Notes: generated from the sequence alone by a model not told the origin. DNA of 64,000 nt from Alphaproteobacteria bacterium (GCA_017308475.1 JAFKEU010000009.1:1-64000), one strand, 5' to 3'; shown: positions 24,680-34,353, counted from the stretch's first letter. Translations and numbers: made by a program.

Positions 24680-26470
24680 TCAGTAGGTTCGGGCCTTGGG
24701 CTTGATGTATTCGACTTCACTGGTCAGCGTGTAGGTGTGCACCGGGCGATAGTCGATGCGGGTATCGCCATTCGACACATTCAGCCATGCCAGCGTGTGC
24801 TTCATCCAGTTGTCGTCGTCGCGGCCAGGATAGTCCTCGCGCGCATGGGCGCCGCGGCTTTCCTGCCGGTTGGCGGCGCCGGACACGGTGACCACCGCCT
24901 GCTGGATCAGATTTTCGAATTCCAGTGCCTCGACCAGGTCGGTATTCCAGATCATGGAGCGGTCTTTGATCCCCAGTTCGCCGCGCTGGCCATAGATGGC
25001 CGCGATGCGGCGCTTGCCCTGTTCCAGCGATTCGCCGGTGCGGAACACGGCGGCATCTTCCTGCATCGCCTTCTGCATGGCGGCGCGCAGCACGGCGGTT
25101 GGGGCAGGGCCCTTGGCATGACGGATGCGGTCGAAGCGTTCCAGCGTGTCTTCGCCGGCATTCTTCGCCAGTTCCTGATGCGCCGGGGCGCCGGCAAGCT
25201 GCCTGGCGGCCTCGATACCCGCGGCACGCCCGAACACCACCAGGTCGATCAGCGAATTGGAGCCCAGCCGGTTGGCGCCATGCACAGACACGCAGGCCGC
25301 TTCGCCCACCGCCATCAGGCCATGCACCACACTGTCGGGATTGCCGTCCTTCAGCGTCAGCGCCTCGCCGGTATAAGCGCAAGGGATGCCGCCCATGTTG
25401 TAGTGCACGGTGGGCAGAACCGGGATCGGCTCCCTGGTCACATCGACGCCGGCGAAGATGCGCGCCGATTCCGAGATGCCGGGCAGACGCTCATGGATGA
25501 TCTTGGGATCCAGGTGCGACAGATGCAGGTGGATATGGTCCTTGTTCGGGCCAACGCCGCGGCCCTCGCGGATCTCGATGGTCATGGCGCGGCTGACAAC
25601 GTCGCGGCTGGCCAGGTCCTTGGCGTTGGGGGCATAGCGCTCCATGAAGCGCTCGCCTTCCGAATTGGTCAGATAGCCGCCTTCGCCGCGCACGCCCTCG
25701 GTGATCAGCACGCCCGCGCCGAAGATGCCGGTGGGATGGAATTGCACGAACTCCATGTCCTGCAGCGGCAGGCCCGCGCGCAGCACCATGGCGTTGCCGT
25801 CGCCGGTCTGGGTGTGGGCGCCGGTGCAGCTTTGATAGGCGCGGCCATAGCCGCCCGTGGCCAGGATCACCCGGTGGGCGCGGAAACGGTGGATGCTGCC
25901 GTCGTCCAGGCACCACGCCATCACGCCGCGGCAGGCGCCGTCGTCGTCCATAATCAGGTCGAGGGCGAAATACTCGATGAAGAAATTGACTTCATGCTTC
26001 ACGCACTGGCCGTACAGCGTGTGCAGCATGGCATGGCCGGTGCGATCGGCCGCCGCGCAGGTGCGCTGGACGATGCCCTGGCCGAAATTGCTGGTCATGC
26101 CGCCGAAGGCGCGCTGATAGATCTTGCCGTCCTCGGTGCGGCTGAACGGCATGCCGAAATGCTCCAGCTCGTACACCGCTTCAGGCGCGTGCCGGCACAG
26201 ATATTCGATGGCGTCCTGGTCGCCCAGCCAGTCCGACCCCTTGACGGTGTCGTACATGTGCCAGCGCCAATTGTCCTCGCCCATGTTGCCCAGCGAGGCG
26301 GCGACGCCGCCCTGGGCCGCCACGGTGTGGCTGCGGGTGGGAAACACCTTGGTGATGCAGGCTGTCTTCAGGCCGCGCTGCGCGCATTCCAGCGTCGCGC
26401 GCAAGCCCGCCCCGCCGGCGCCCACGACGACGACATCGAAAGTGTGATCGACAATGTTGTAGGCGGGCAT
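24680..26470 (-). CDS. sdhA: succinate dehydrogenase flavoprotein subunit
   Basis: Catalytic FAD subunit of complex II: succinate to fumarate. About 596 residues from ATG 26470. FAD-binding [16 protein letters not shown], the covalent flavin histidine His48 in [46 protein letters not shown] and [19 protein letters not shown] are all present. It is the third gene of sdhC-sdhD-sdhA on this strand. Downstream there is no sdhB; that gene is at 31702 on the opposite strand, an unusual split. Confidence 0.97.
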   Translation of the reverse strand: MPAYNIVDHTFDVVVVGAGGAGLRATLECAQRGLKTACITKVFPTRSHTVAAQGGVAASLGNMGEDNWRWHMYDTVKGSDWLGDQDAIEYLCRHAPEAVYELEHFGMPFSRTEDGKIYQRAFGGMTSNFGQGIVQRTCAAADRTGHAMLHTLYGQCVKHEVNFFIEYFALDLIMDDDGACRGVMAWCLDDGSIHRFRAHRVILATGGYGRAYQSCTGAHTQTGDGNAMVLRAGLPLQDMEFVQFHPTGIFGAGVLITEGVRGEGGYLTNSEGERFMERYAPNAKDLASRDVVSRAMTIEIREGRGVGPNKDHIHLHLSHLDPKIIHERLPGISESARIFAGVDVTREPIPVLPTVHYNMGGIPCAYTGEALTLKDGNPDSVVHGLMAVGEAACVSVHGANRLGSNSLIDLVVFGRAAGIEAARQLAGAPAHQELAKNAGEDTLERFDRIRHAKGPAPTAVLRAAMQKAMQEDAAVFRTGESLEQGKRRIAAIYGQRGELGIKDRSMIWNTDLVEALEFENLIQQAVVTVSGAANRQESRGAHAREDYPGRDDDNWMKHTLAWLNVSNGDTRIDYRPVHTYTLTSEVEYIKPKARTY

Positions 26471-26477
26471 GGCTATC

Positions 26478-26849
26478 CTATTGGGCGGCGATGCGCAGAA
26501 GCGCGAAGATGCAGGTCGAACCGGCAGCGATGACGGCAAATCGCACCAGCAGGAAGAGGAATATCTTGGCCCCGGCGGTGTGGATGTAATCGTCGATCAC
26601 CACCTGAAGGCCCAGTGCCGCATGATAGAGCGCGATGACCACGAAGGCTGCCATCAGGATGGCGTTCCAGGGGTGGGCGAAAAAAACCAGCGCCGAGACT
26701 TCGGTAGTGCCCGCCAGGCCGATCACGACATACAGGAACCACAGCGACAGCGGCACCAGGGCCACGGCGGTCACCCGCTCGCGCCAGAAATGGCCGGTGC
26801 CGGAATGGGAGGCACCAAGCCCCCGGACGCGCTGCAAGGGCGTACTCAT
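26478..26849 (-). CDS. sdhD: succinate dehydrogenase membrane anchor, SdhD
   Basis: Cytochrome b556 membrane anchor of complex II, 123 residues from ATG 26849, with three transmembrane helices ([54 protein letters not shown]). [22 protein letters not shown] is the conserved N terminus, and the heme-ligand-type His lies in [18 protein letters not shown] overlaps the sdhC stop by 4 bases; sdhA follows after 7 bases. Confidence 0.94.
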   Translation of the reverse strand: MSTPLQRVRGLGASHSGTGHFWRERVTAVALVPLSLWFLYVVIGLAGTTEVSALVFFAHPWNAILMAAFVVIALYHAALGLQVVIDDYIHTAGAKIFLFLLVRFAVIAAGSTCIFALLRIAAQ

Positions 26850-27268
26850 CTGAGATACCCCCCATGTCCGCTCCAGACACCGGCGAAGATCGCGACAGCA
26901 ATGACCGCCGAAATCGCAATCACCCATATGCTGCCCTGGCGTGAGGCTTCCTTGCTGAAGCCATAACCCAGGTCCCAGGCCAGGTGACGAACGCCGTTGC
27001 AGAAATGGAAAGCCAGTGACCAGGTGATGCCGAGCAGCACCAGAAGGCCGAGCGGCGTATCCATCACCGCGTGAAAGCTTTCAAACCCCTCCGGACCGTT
27101 GGAGATCGATACCAGCCACCAGGCCAGAATCAGCATCCCCACCGACAGGGCGATGCCCGTCGCACGGTGGGTGATGGAGGTCATCATGGTGACTGGCCAG
27201 CGGTAGATGGTCAGGTGGGGAGAGAGAGGGCGCTGTCGCGCCTCACGGACTTGCGGATTGTCCGCCAT
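26846..27268 (-). CDS. sdhC: succinate dehydrogenase cytochrome b556 subunit, SdhC
   Basis: 140-residue membrane subunit of complex II that binds quinone and heme b with SdhD. N-terminal RPLSPHLTIYRWPVTMMTSITHRATG is the SdhC signature, with the quinone-site Ser and Arg in the SITHR stretch; the heme-ligand His is in FHFCNGVRHLAWDLG. Three transmembrane helices. First gene of sdhCDA; its promoter must lie in 27269-27406, between it and the divergent membrane-protein gene. Confidence 0.95.
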   Translation of the reverse strand: MADNPQVREARQRPLSPHLTIYRWPVTMMTSITHRATGIALSVGMLILAWWLVSISNGPEGFESFHAVMDTPLGLLVLLGITWSLAFHFCNGVRHLAWDLGYGFSKEASRQGSIWVIAISAVIAVAIFAGVWSGHGGYLR

Positions 27269-27406
27269 CAGAGCCTGCCAGGATTATGTCAATTCGAACC
27301 GGGCCGGAGTTTAGGTGCGGTGCCGTCCCAGTCAACCGCGCTGATTGCGCAGCGGTAATGCCGCTTATGACGGGTCCTCTCGTATTGGGAACGCGGTTGC
27401 GGCAGA

Positions 27407-28846
27407 GTGGGGGACGTGGGGACGCCGGCCGAATCATCGACGATTTCATCGATCAGGGCCCTGGCTTCGGCGCCCGCCGAGGGCGCGTGGGCGGCGCTGG
27501 GCGTGGGCCTGCTGGCGCTGCTTTTCCTGGCCGTGGCGCTGTGGAATGGCTTTCCCCTGATCTTTTATGACACCGGGGCCTATGTCCTTGAGGGGCTGGG
27601 CCATGTCTTCCTGGTGGAACGGGCCCCTGTCTATGCCGAGCTGCTGTTCCTGGCGGGTGGGGCTTACAGCCTCTGGCCCATTGTGGCCTTCCAGGCCCTG
27701 CTCAGCGCCTATGTGATCCTGGAGGCTGCGCGGGCCGAGGTCCCGGGCCTGACCCTGGGGCAACTGCTGGGAATCGGTGCCATCCTGACCCTCCTGACGG
27801 GAATGGCCTGGTATGTCGGCCAGGTCGAACCCGACTGCCTGACCCCGCTGGTTGTGCTGGGAAGCTGGATGCTGCTGTTCCGGCAGGACCGGCTCGGCCG
27901 GTGGCGCAGCATCGTCATGATCCTGATCACGGGGCTGGCGGTGGCCTGCCATCCCTCGCATCTGGGGTTGATCTGCGGCCTGGTGCTGGCAGCCGGCCTG
28001 CTCAAGCTGGTGGTGCTGTGGCGCCGGCGCAAGCGCCAAGAGACCGCGCTCCCCGATCCGTGCATGCACGGCGGGCTGGCGGGGCTGGGGGTGGCGCTGG
28101 TGCTGATCGTGGCCGGCAATTTCGCGATGACGGGCAGCTTCTTCCTCAGCAAGTCCGGCTCGGTCTTCGTCTTTGCCCGCCTCATGCAGGACGGCATCGT
28201 CAAAAAGCTGCTGGACGACACCTGTCCGCCGGAGGGCAACGCCACCTACCGGCTGTGCAACTACAAGAACCGGCTGAAGTACCGCGCCGATGCCTGGCTG
28301 TGGGGCGACAGCAGCTTCCGCTCGCTGGGCGGCTTTTCCGGCCGCCAGCAGCAGGAAGAGGACCGCCAGATGATCCTGGACTCGCTGAGGCGCTATCCGT
28401 TTCTGCACGTGCGCGCCGCCATCGACGATTCGGTGCGCCAGATGCTGATGTTCCGCACCGGTGACGGCATCGAGCCCCAGGAATGGGTGCTGGAGCCGGA
28501 GTTCAAGCGCATGATCCCCCGCCAGCTGAATGCCTATCTGGGTGCGCGCCAGCAGAAGGGCCTGCTGCGCTTCCATACGCTGAACCTCGTGCATGTTCCC
28601 GTCGGCGCGATATCGGTGCTGGGGCTTCTGTTGCTGATCCAGCATTCCTGGGTTCTGCGCCGCTGGGACCGGGGCACCCTGCCGGCGCTGGTGCTGCTGG
28701 CCCTGATGGGCAATGCCATCATCTGCGGTACCTTCTCCAACCCTCATGACCGCTATCAGTCACGGGTGATCTGGCTTCCCACCCTTGTGCTGGTTCTTGC
28801 GCTTGCCCGGGATCGCCGGGCCCTGCAGCCCGTTCCGGACATCTGA
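27407..28846 (+). CDS. large polytopic membrane protein, possibly GT-C-like
   Basis: About 479 residues from GTG 27407 (GTG 27416 is also possible). About 9-10 hydrophobic segments, and a hydrophilic region at ~255-370 with TYRLCNYKNRLKYRADAWLWGD and a short Arg/Gln-rich stretch. The first loop has FPLIFYDTGAYVLEG, like the acidic first loop of GT-C glycosyltransferases, and the last part (CGTFSNPHDRYQSRVIWLP) is a periplasmic-end motif. I cannot name a family; the GT-C suggestion is inference. The downstream hairpin (28965-28990) terminates it, upstream of rpe. Confidence 0.7.
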   Translation: MGDVGTPAESSTISSIRALASAPAEGAWAALGVGLLALLFLAVALWNGFPLIFYDTGAYVLEGLGHVFLVERAPVYAELLFLAGGAYSLWPIVAFQALLSAYVILEAARAEVPGLTLGQLLGIGAILTLLTGMAWYVGQVEPDCLTPLVVLGSWMLLFRQDRLGRWRSIVMILITGLAVACHPSHLGLICGLVLAAGLLKLVVLWRRRKRQETALPDPCMHGGLAGLGVALVLIVAGNFAMTGSFFLSKSGSVFVFARLMQDGIVKKLLDDTCPPEGNATYRLCNYKNRLKYRADAWLWGDSSFRSLGGFSGRQQQEEDRQMILDSLRRYPFLHVRAAIDDSVRQMLMFRTGDGIEPQEWVLEPEFKRMIPRQLNAYLGARQQKGLLRFHTLNLVHVPVGAISVLGLLLLIQHSWVLRRWDRGTLPALVLLALMGNAIICGTFSNPHDRYQSRVIWLPTLVLVLALARDRRALQPVPDI

Positions 28847-28964
28847 GCGGCCTGGCGATTCTTTTTCCAAGCTGCATTACCGCGCCTTGCAGCCGCGGCC
28901 GGAATGCGGCACTTAGTCGATGGTCGCACGTCCGGACGCAAAAAAGCGGCCCCGTGTCTGCCAT

Positions 28965-28990
28965 CGGCTTCCGGTTGGAAGCCGTATTTT
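28965..28990 (+). terminator. intrinsic terminator after the membrane-protein gene
   Basis: CGGCTTCC (28965-28972), GGTT loop, GGAAGCCG (28977-28984), then TATTTT. A perfect 8-bp stem followed by a T-rich run, 118 bases after the stop codon and 27 bases before rpe. Confidence 0.75.
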
Positions 28991-29016
28991 AGCTGGCCGA
29001 TGCTCCTGGAGTGAAG

Positions 29017-29670
29017 ATGCCCGTTCTGATCGCGCCGTCGATTCTTTCCGCGGATTTCTCGACGCTCGGCGCGGAGATCGAGGCCATCGAGGCGGCGGGC
29101 GCGGACTGGATCCATGTCGATGTGATGGACGGCCATTTCGTGCCCAATATCACCATCGGCCCGGCCGTGGTGAAGGCGCTGCGCCCCCACGCCAGAAAGC
29201 CCTTTGACGTGCATCTGATGATCGCGCCGGTCGATCCCTATCTTGATGCCTTCGCCGAGGCCGGCGCCGACGGCCTGACCGTCCATCCCGAGGCGGGACC
29301 GCACATCCATCGCAGCCTCCAGCACATCCGCAAGCTGGGCAGGCGCGCGGGCGTGGTACTCAACCCCGGCACGCCGATCGATGCCATCGACAATCTGATG
29401 GACCTGGTCGACCTGGTCCTGATCATGAGCGTCAATCCCGGCTTCGGCGGCCAAAGCTTCATAGACAGCCAGCTGCGGAAGATCGAGGCTGCGCGCCGGC
29501 GCATCGACCAGACCGGCCGCGATATCGCCCTGGAAGTCGATGGTGGGATCACGCCCGAGACCGCGCGGCTTGCGGTATCGGCGGGCGCCAACGTCCTTGT
29601 GGCGGGCACCGCCGTCTTCTCGGGCGGTCCGTCTGCCTATGCCGCAAACATCAAGGCTCTGAGGGGTTAG
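29017..29670 (+). CDS. rpe: ribulose-phosphate 3-epimerase
   Basis: Interconverts D-ribulose 5-phosphate and D-xylulose 5-phosphate in the pentose phosphate and Calvin pathways. About 217 residues from ATG 29017 (a GTG two codons earlier is possible). TIM-barrel signatures: IAPSILSADFSTLG, HVDVMDGHFVPNITIGP, DVHLMI, VLIMSVNPGFGGQ and EVDGGITPETA, with the metal-binding His/Asp residues intact. Followed by the inverted-repeat element and the heparinase-like gene. Confidence 0.96.
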   Translation: MPVLIAPSILSADFSTLGAEIEAIEAAGADWIHVDVMDGHFVPNITIGPAVVKALRPHARKPFDVHLMIAPVDPYLDAFAEAGADGLTVHPEAGPHIHRSLQHIRKLGRRAGVVLNPGTPIDAIDNLMDLVDLVLIMSVNPGFGGQSFIDSQLRKIEAARRRIDQTGRDIALEVDGGITPETARLAVSAGANVLVAGTAVFSGGPSAYAANIKALRG

Positions 29671-29753
29671 CGTCGCGGTTTCCAAGTCCGCCCGGCGGGG
29701 ATACCAGGCGCCTGGCGAATCTCAAAACCAAAGCGACGCTGAAATATTAAATT

Positions 29754-29829
29754 GCTAGTGTCCTTCGATTCCGAAATTCGTAAGAGGATGATATCGGAAT
29801 GATTCGAATCTCGGAATCGGGACACTAGC
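29754..29829. repeat. 76-bp inverted-repeat element
   Basis: Terminal arms GCTAGTGTCC (29754-29763) and GGACACTAGC (29820-29829) are perfect complements. Inside them CGATTCCGA (29766-29774) pairs with TCGGAATCG (29811-29819), with two unpaired T in the left arm, leaving a centre of about 36 bases. It fills the gap between rpe and the heparinase-like gene and ends on the base before the latter's GTG. It looks like a MITE- or REP-like intergenic repeat; multicopy status cannot be seen from this window. Confidence 0.65.
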
Positions 29830-31530
29830 GTGCGACAGGGACCGTACCTGCCGCTCCTCCCCGAGCTTGGCCGGGCAGGTATCCGGCGGGCGGCGGCGCC
29901 CCTGCGGGTGAGCTGGCGGCGCGGCTGGATCTATCGCCGCTTCCTCGCCGGCCCGCTTGCCGACCATATCGTGTTCCATCCGTGGGACGCCGCTCCCCGG
30001 CGCCTGGAAGATGCCGATCATCTGCTGCGCGGCCGCTTCCGTTTCCACGGCCAGACTGTCGAGGTGCCTGACGGCATTTCGGTCTTCGACCTGCCGCCAC
30101 CGAACATGGCCTGGCAGGAGGCGCTGCACGGCTTCCAATGGTTGCCGGCATTGTCCACGGCGGGGGGCGAGCCGGCCCGGCGCTTGGCCACCAACCTGAT
30201 CGGCCAGTGGGTGCGCCGCCATGGCCGCTACAGCGAACCGGTCTGGCTGCCACATGTGATGGCGCGGCGCCTGGCCAATATCTTCAGCCACGGCCGCCTG
30301 GTCATCATGAATTCCGAGCTGACCTGGCGCTCGCGCCTGTTCGTGTCGCTGCGCGAGCAGGTCCGCACGCTGGAGCGTATTTCCCAGGAAGCGCCCGACG
30401 GACTGCCCAGGCTGGAAGCGGCGGCGGTGCTGGCGCTGTCGGGCATTTGCCTGGACGACAGCGCGCGGCGGCTGGAAAGGGGGCTTCAGCGGCTGGAAAG
30501 CGAAGTGGCGCGCCAGATCCTGCCCGACGGCGGCCATGTCAGCCGCTCGCCCCAGGCGCTGCTGTGCGCCTACCGTCATGTGATCATGGTCATGGAATCG
30601 CTTAGCGCCATCGGCCAGGAACCGCCGCATTCCGTGCGCAATGCCCATGACCGCATGGCGCCGATGCTGCGCTTCTTCCGCCACGGCGACGGTGCGCTGG
30701 CGCTGTTCAACGGCGGCGCCGAATGCGATCCGCGCATGGTTTCAGGCCTTCTGGCGCGGGACGAAATTCGCGGCCAACCCTTCTTCCACGCGCGCCACAG
30801 CGGTTACCAGCGCCTGTCGGCCTCGCGCACGCTGTGCCTGCTCGATTGTGGCAAGACCCCGCCGGGGGGGTTCTCGCTGGCGGCCCACGCGGGTAGCGGG
30901 GCGATGGAGCTCAGTTCGGGCGCCGACCGTATCGTGGTCAATTGCGGCACGGGCGGGCTGTCGCACCCGTGCTGGAACACCGCCCTCAGGGCCACGGCGG
31001 CCCATTCCACTCTCACCGTGGCCGACACGTCCAGTGCCGCGCTCATTCCCGCCGGGCTGGCGCGCGATCTCCTGGGTGCGCGGCTTCTGGGCGGACCCAG
31101 GGACGCGACTTCGCGCCGGGTGGAAACGCCCCAGGGCTGGAGCGTGGAGGCGATGCACGACGCCTATGCCGATGCGTTCGGCGTGCGCCATGAGCGCCAC
31201 GTGACCATGTCGCCGCAGGGACTGATCGTAACCGGCCGCGACCGGCTGCTGCCGACCGGCCAGTCCTTCCATGCGGGACTGAACTATGCGGTACGCTTCC
31301 ACATCCATCCCGATGTGCGCGTCTCGCGCCTTGAAGGCGGCGGCATCCTGCTCAAGCTGCCCAGCGGGGAAGGCTGGCGCTTTCGTGCCGCCGGTGGGCA
31401 GCTGGACGTGGAGGAAAGCGTCTATCTGGGCGGCACTGTGGTGCGGCGCTCCGAGCAGCTGGTGGTCAATGGCAGCATGAAAGATGCGCCCGCCGACATC
31501 GCCTGGGTGTTCGAACAGGTGGGCGCATGA
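29830..31530 (+). CDS. heparinase II/III-family protein
   Basis: 566-residue protein of the heparinase II/III-like (polysaccharide lyase 8/12/15-like) family. N-terminal (alpha/alpha) toroid domain with GFQWLPALSTAG and RHGRYSEPVWLPHVMARRLANIF, and a C-terminal beta-sandwich domain from about 340 containing FHARHSGYQRLSASRTLCLLD, STLTVADTSS and HDAYADAFGVRHERHV. No signal peptide is obvious. In alphaproteobacteria such genes sit near rpe. Substrate unknown; lyase activity on a uronic-acid polymer is inference. It starts right after the inverted-repeat element, so its promoter may be in or before it. purH, the usual next gene, is absent here. Confidence 0.85.
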   Translation: MRQGPYLPLLPELGRAGIRRAAAPLRVSWRRGWIYRRFLAGPLADHIVFHPWDAAPRRLEDADHLLRGRFRFHGQTVEVPDGISVFDLPPPNMAWQEALHGFQWLPALSTAGGEPARRLATNLIGQWVRRHGRYSEPVWLPHVMARRLANIFSHGRLVIMNSELTWRSRLFVSLREQVRTLERISQEAPDGLPRLEAAAVLALSGICLDDSARRLERGLQRLESEVARQILPDGGHVSRSPQALLCAYRHVIMVMESLSAIGQEPPHSVRNAHDRMAPMLRFFRHGDGALALFNGGAECDPRMVSGLLARDEIRGQPFFHARHSGYQRLSASRTLCLLDCGKTPPGGFSLAAHAGSGAMELSSGADRIVVNCGTGGLSHPCWNTALRATAAHSTLTVADTSSAALIPAGLARDLLGARLLGGPRDATSRRVETPQGWSVEAMHDAYADAFGVRHERHVTMSPQGLIVTGRDRLLPTGQSFHAGLNYAVRFHIHPDVRVSRLEGGGILLKLPSGEGWRFRAAGGQLDVEESVYLGGTVVRRSEQLVVNGSMKDAPADIAWVFEQVGA

Positions 31531-31701
31531 GCCCAGCGAATCGCTGGACCATGGGCCATCCGATCCGCTAAACCCGGGCGGTTCCCTGACGTGGCCCCCT
31601 GATGCAGCGCGGCAGCTATTCCATCCGCGAGCGTTTGCCGGGCCCGTGAGGCATGGCAAACTGCCCAGGTCAGCCTTGGTTATCCTTTGGGAGATGTGTT
31701 T

Positions 31702-32496
31702 ATGGTCGAAATCATGCTGCCGAAGGCCAGCCGGGTGAAGAAGGGCAAAGTTTGGCCCGCGCCGGCAGCGTCCAACGGAAAAAAGCCGAAGCGTTCCAAG
31801 GAGTTCAAGGTCTATCGTTACAATCCGGATGAGGGCGGCAATCCCACCATGGACACCTATACGGTGGACCTGGACAGCTGCGGCCCGATGGTTCTGGACG
31901 CGCTGATCAAGATCAAGAACGAGATCGACCCCACGCTCAGTTTCCGCCGCTCCTGCCGCGAGGGCGTGTGCGGCTCCTGCGCCATGAACATCGCCGGGGG
32001 CAATACCCTGGCCTGCACCAAGGCGATCAACGATGTCTCGGGCGCGGTGAGCGTCTATCCGCTGCCCCACATGCCGGTGGTCAAGGACCTGGTGCCTGAT
32101 CTGACGAACTTCTACGCCCAGTATGCCTCCATCCAGCCCTTCCTGCAGACCAGGTCCGCCGAGCCGGAAAAGGAATGGAAACAGTCGCCGGAAGACCGTG
32201 CCAAACTCGACGGCCTGTATGAATGCATCCTTTGCGCCAGCTGTTCGACCGCGTGCCCCAGCTATTGGTGGAATTCCGAACGTTATTTGGGTCCGGCGGC
32301 GCTCTTGCAGTCCTATCGCTGGCTGGTTGACAGCCGCGACGAGGAAACCGGCGCGCGGCTGGACAATCTGGAAGATCCCTTTCGGCTTTATCGCTGTCAT
32401 ACCATCATGAACTGCACCAACACCTGCCCCAAGGGGCTCAATCCCGCCGAGGCGATCGGTGAGATCAAGCAGATGATGGTCAAGAGGAAGGCCTGA
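31702..32496 (+). CDS. sdhB: succinate dehydrogenase iron-sulfur subunit
   Basis: Electron-transfer subunit of complex II with three Fe-S clusters. About 264 residues from ATG 31702, GGGAGA eight bases before. N-terminal 2Fe-2S domain: [12 protein letters not shown], then CTKAI; C-terminal ferredoxin domain: [18 protein letters not shown] and [17 protein letters not shown], which provide the 4Fe-4S and 3Fe-4S ligands. An N-terminal Lys-rich extension ([20 protein letters not shown]) is typical of alphaproteobacteria. It is alone on the plus strand, separate from sdhCDA at 24680-27268. Confidence 0.97.
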   Translation: MVEIMLPKASRVKKGKVWPAPAASNGKKPKRSKEFKVYRYNPDEGGNPTMDTYTVDLDSCGPMVLDALIKIKNEIDPTLSFRRSCREGVCGSCAMNIAGGNTLACTKAINDVSGAVSVYPLPHMPVVKDLVPDLTNFYAQYASIQPFLQTRSAEPEKEWKQSPEDRAKLDGLYECILCASCSTACPSYWWNSERYLGPAALLQSYRWLVDSRDEETGARLDNLEDPFRLYRCHTIMNCTNTCPKGLNPAEAIGEIKQMMVKRKA

Positions 32497-32498
32497 TC

Positions 32499-33125
32499 TT
32501 GTTTCCGGAAAGGCTTGCGCAGGGCTATCGCTCATTCCTGGGTGGACGCTTTGCGGCCGAGCAGGACCGCTACCGCGACCTCGCGTCGACCGGCCAATCG
32601 CCCTCGATCATGGTGATCGGCTGCGTCGACAGCCGTGTGTCTCCGGAAGTGATCTTCGATGCCGCGCCAGGCGAAATACTGGTGGCGCGCAATGTCGCCA
32701 ATCTTGTGCCGCGCTATGAGGCGGGCGGTGGCCAGCACGGCGCCAGCGCGGCGCTGGAATTCGCCGTTCGCGCCCTGCGTGTAAGGCATATCGTAGTCCT
32801 GGGCCATGCGTTCTGCGGCGGCATCAAGGCGTTTGCCTCGAATGACGCGCCGCTCACCGAAAGCGACTTTATCGGCAAGTGGATGAGCCAGATCGCCCCG
32901 GCTGCCGAAGCGATCGGCGCGCCCGGGGACGACCCGGACGACTATCTGCACAAGCTGGAATTCGCTTCGGTTGAGCTGTCGCTGAAAAACCTGATGACTT
33001 TCCCGTTCGTGGCCGTTGCCGTCCAGAAGGGCGAACTGTCACTGCATGGCGCCTATTTCGGTGTTGCGAGCGGCAGGCTTCTGGTCCGCAATCCCCAAAC
33101 CGGTGTCTTCGAACCCGTCGCCTAG
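32499..33125 (+). CDS. beta-class carbonic anhydrase
   Basis: 208-residue zinc carbonic anhydrase (CO2 + water to bicarbonate). TTG at 32499 follows GAGGAAGG. The zinc motif GCVDSRVSPE carries Cys42, Asp44 and Arg46; HAFCGG has His103 and Cys106. All ligands are intact, unlike many degenerate gamma-type relatives. Starts 2 bases after the sdhB stop, so it is likely co-transcribed with sdhB; bicarbonate could feed anaplerosis. Convergent with the exported PRC-like gene, sharing the stop region. Confidence 0.93.
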   Translation: MFPERLAQGYRSFLGGRFAAEQDRYRDLASTGQSPSIMVIGCVDSRVSPEVIFDAAPGEILVARNVANLVPRYEAGGGQHGASAALEFAVRALRVRHIVVLGHAFCGGIKAFASNDAPLTESDFIGKWMSQIAPAAEAIGAPGDDPDDYLHKLEFASVELSLKNLMTFPFVAVAVQKGELSLHGAYFGVASGRLLVRNPQTGVFEPVA

Positions 33126-33463
33126 CTGCGCGGCGCTTCCGCGATCACGCGCGTTCCGTCGAAGCTGGCCTGCGTGGCCAGGATCGTCTGAGTCGCGGCG
33201 CCGTTCGCTGGCTGGCCGTTCACCTGGCGGCCGTTTTCCAGCCGGATTGTGACGCTCCACAGCATGCCGTCGCCGCGTGGGGTGACGCTGACGACGCTGC
33301 CAATGCGCCCGCCACGGATGTCGAACACCGGCCGGTTGCCCAGTTGGTGCACGCGTGAGAGGCTGTTCAGTGCCTCGGGCGCGATGTCCTCGGCTCGCGC
33401 GGGCAGGGCGGCGCACAAGGCCGCTGCAAACGCCACCAGGGGAAAGCCGATTTTCTGCACCAT
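33122..33463 (-). CDS. exported PRC-barrel-like protein
   Basis: About 113 residues from ATG 33463 with a signal peptide (FPLVAFAAALCAALPARA). The mature part has LGNRPVFDIRGGRIGSVVSV, which resembles a PRC-barrel strand pattern, plus ILATQASFDGTRVIAEA. Short, periplasmic, function unknown. Upstream lies the ferritin-like gene in the same direction, 50 bases apart. Confidence 0.6.
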   Translation of the reverse strand: MVQKIGFPLVAFAAALCAALPARAEDIAPEALNSLSRVHQLGNRPVFDIRGGRIGSVVSVTPRGDGMLWSVTIRLENGRQVNGQPANGAATQTILATQASFDGTRVIAEAPRS

Positions 33464-33513
33464 CACCCCAAATGCCGTTTTCCCAGAAATGCGGGGAAGC
33501 CGATGGCGTTCCG

Positions 33514-34353
33514 TCAGGCGGTCTTGGACTGCATTCGCCGCCACAGGATGGCGCCCATCAGGCTGGCGATCCAGCCATGGGGATCGGCGCCGACGGCCTT
33601 GACCACCATCTGTACCAGCTTCTGGATGTGCTTGCGGTTGTAGATCGACATGCTGGTGGCAGCCGAGGCGCGGGAATAGGCCGTGCGGCTGTAGGGCTTG
33701 TCGGCTTCCTGATCGGGCGGGACATTGGCGCAGTAATAGGCATAGGCCAGTTCGTCATCGTCGCTTTCGCGCACGCGACCGATGGCGATTTTCAACTTGG
33801 ACCAGAAGCTCAGGTCCGGTTCAGGCTGGGCGTGCAGCGTATCGTAGAACAGCTTGTAGTGGCGGTATTCATCGGCGGCGATGCGGCCGGCGATTTCCTT
33901 GAGTACCGGTTCGTCTGTGGCATCACGGATGGCCGAGTAATAGGACGAGGTCCCGCTTTCCACCACGCAGCGGGCGATCATCTCGCCGCGGCGCGAGCCG
34001 CGCACGCTTTGCGCGCTGTCGCCTTCGAAATGCGGCGGCGTATAGCCCTTGCGGAAACGGGCAAAGGCTTCATCCATCCGAAAGCCGGGATCGGCCATTT
34101 CGGCCCACCGGCCCAGCGCCTTGCCATGCTGGGATTCCTCGCGGCCCCACTGCTCTATGGCATCCAGGGTCTGCGGGCCTCCATCGGCGAAGACGCGCTT
34201 GAGATAGGAGACGTAATCGGGGGCGTTGTATTCCACCAGGGCCGCCGCCTTCACCGCGGCCAGCATGGCGGGTTCGACCTTGTGGGGGTCGAACAGGTGC
34301 CAATGGACCTCATCCAGGCTCCAGCCCTGCTTGTAGACGGTTGCGACCGTCAT
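33514..34353 (-). CDS. ferritin-like diiron protein (acyl-ACP-desaturase-like)
   Basis: About 279 residues from ATG 34353. Two iron-binding helices are visible: REESQHGKAL and AADEYRHYKLFYD, giving the EXXH-type ligand pairs of a four-helix diiron bundle. TYRTPP-like GYTPPHFEGDS precedes the second, and a C-terminal QMVVKAVGADPHGW helix follows. The pattern suggests an oxygen-activating or ferroxidase-like enzyme rather than an iron store. The exact substrate (fatty acyl, tRNA or other) cannot be deduced; desaturase is a guess. Divergent from the TetR gene. Confidence 0.75.
   Translation of the reverse strand: MTVATVYKQGWSLDEVHWHLFDPHKVEPAMLAAVKAAALVEYNAPDYVSYLKRVFADGGPQTLDAIEQWGREESQHGKALGRWAEMADPGFRMDEAFARFRKGYTPPHFEGDSAQSVRGSRRGEMIARCVVESGTSSYYSAIRDATDEPVLKEIAGRIAADEYRHYKLFYDTLHAQPEPDLSFWSKLKIAIGRVRESDDDELAYAYYCANVPPDQEADKPYSRTAYSRASAATSMSIYNRKHIQKLVQMVVKAVGADPHGWIASLMGAILWRRMQSKTA

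Noticed and set aside
24401-26533. 710-residue plus-strand open frame opposite sdhA
   Set aside because: Antisense shadow of sdhA; no motif or start site of its own.
30742-32535. 597-residue minus-strand open frame across sdhB and the heparinase-like gene
   Set aside because: Antisense of two well-supported genes; no domain seen.
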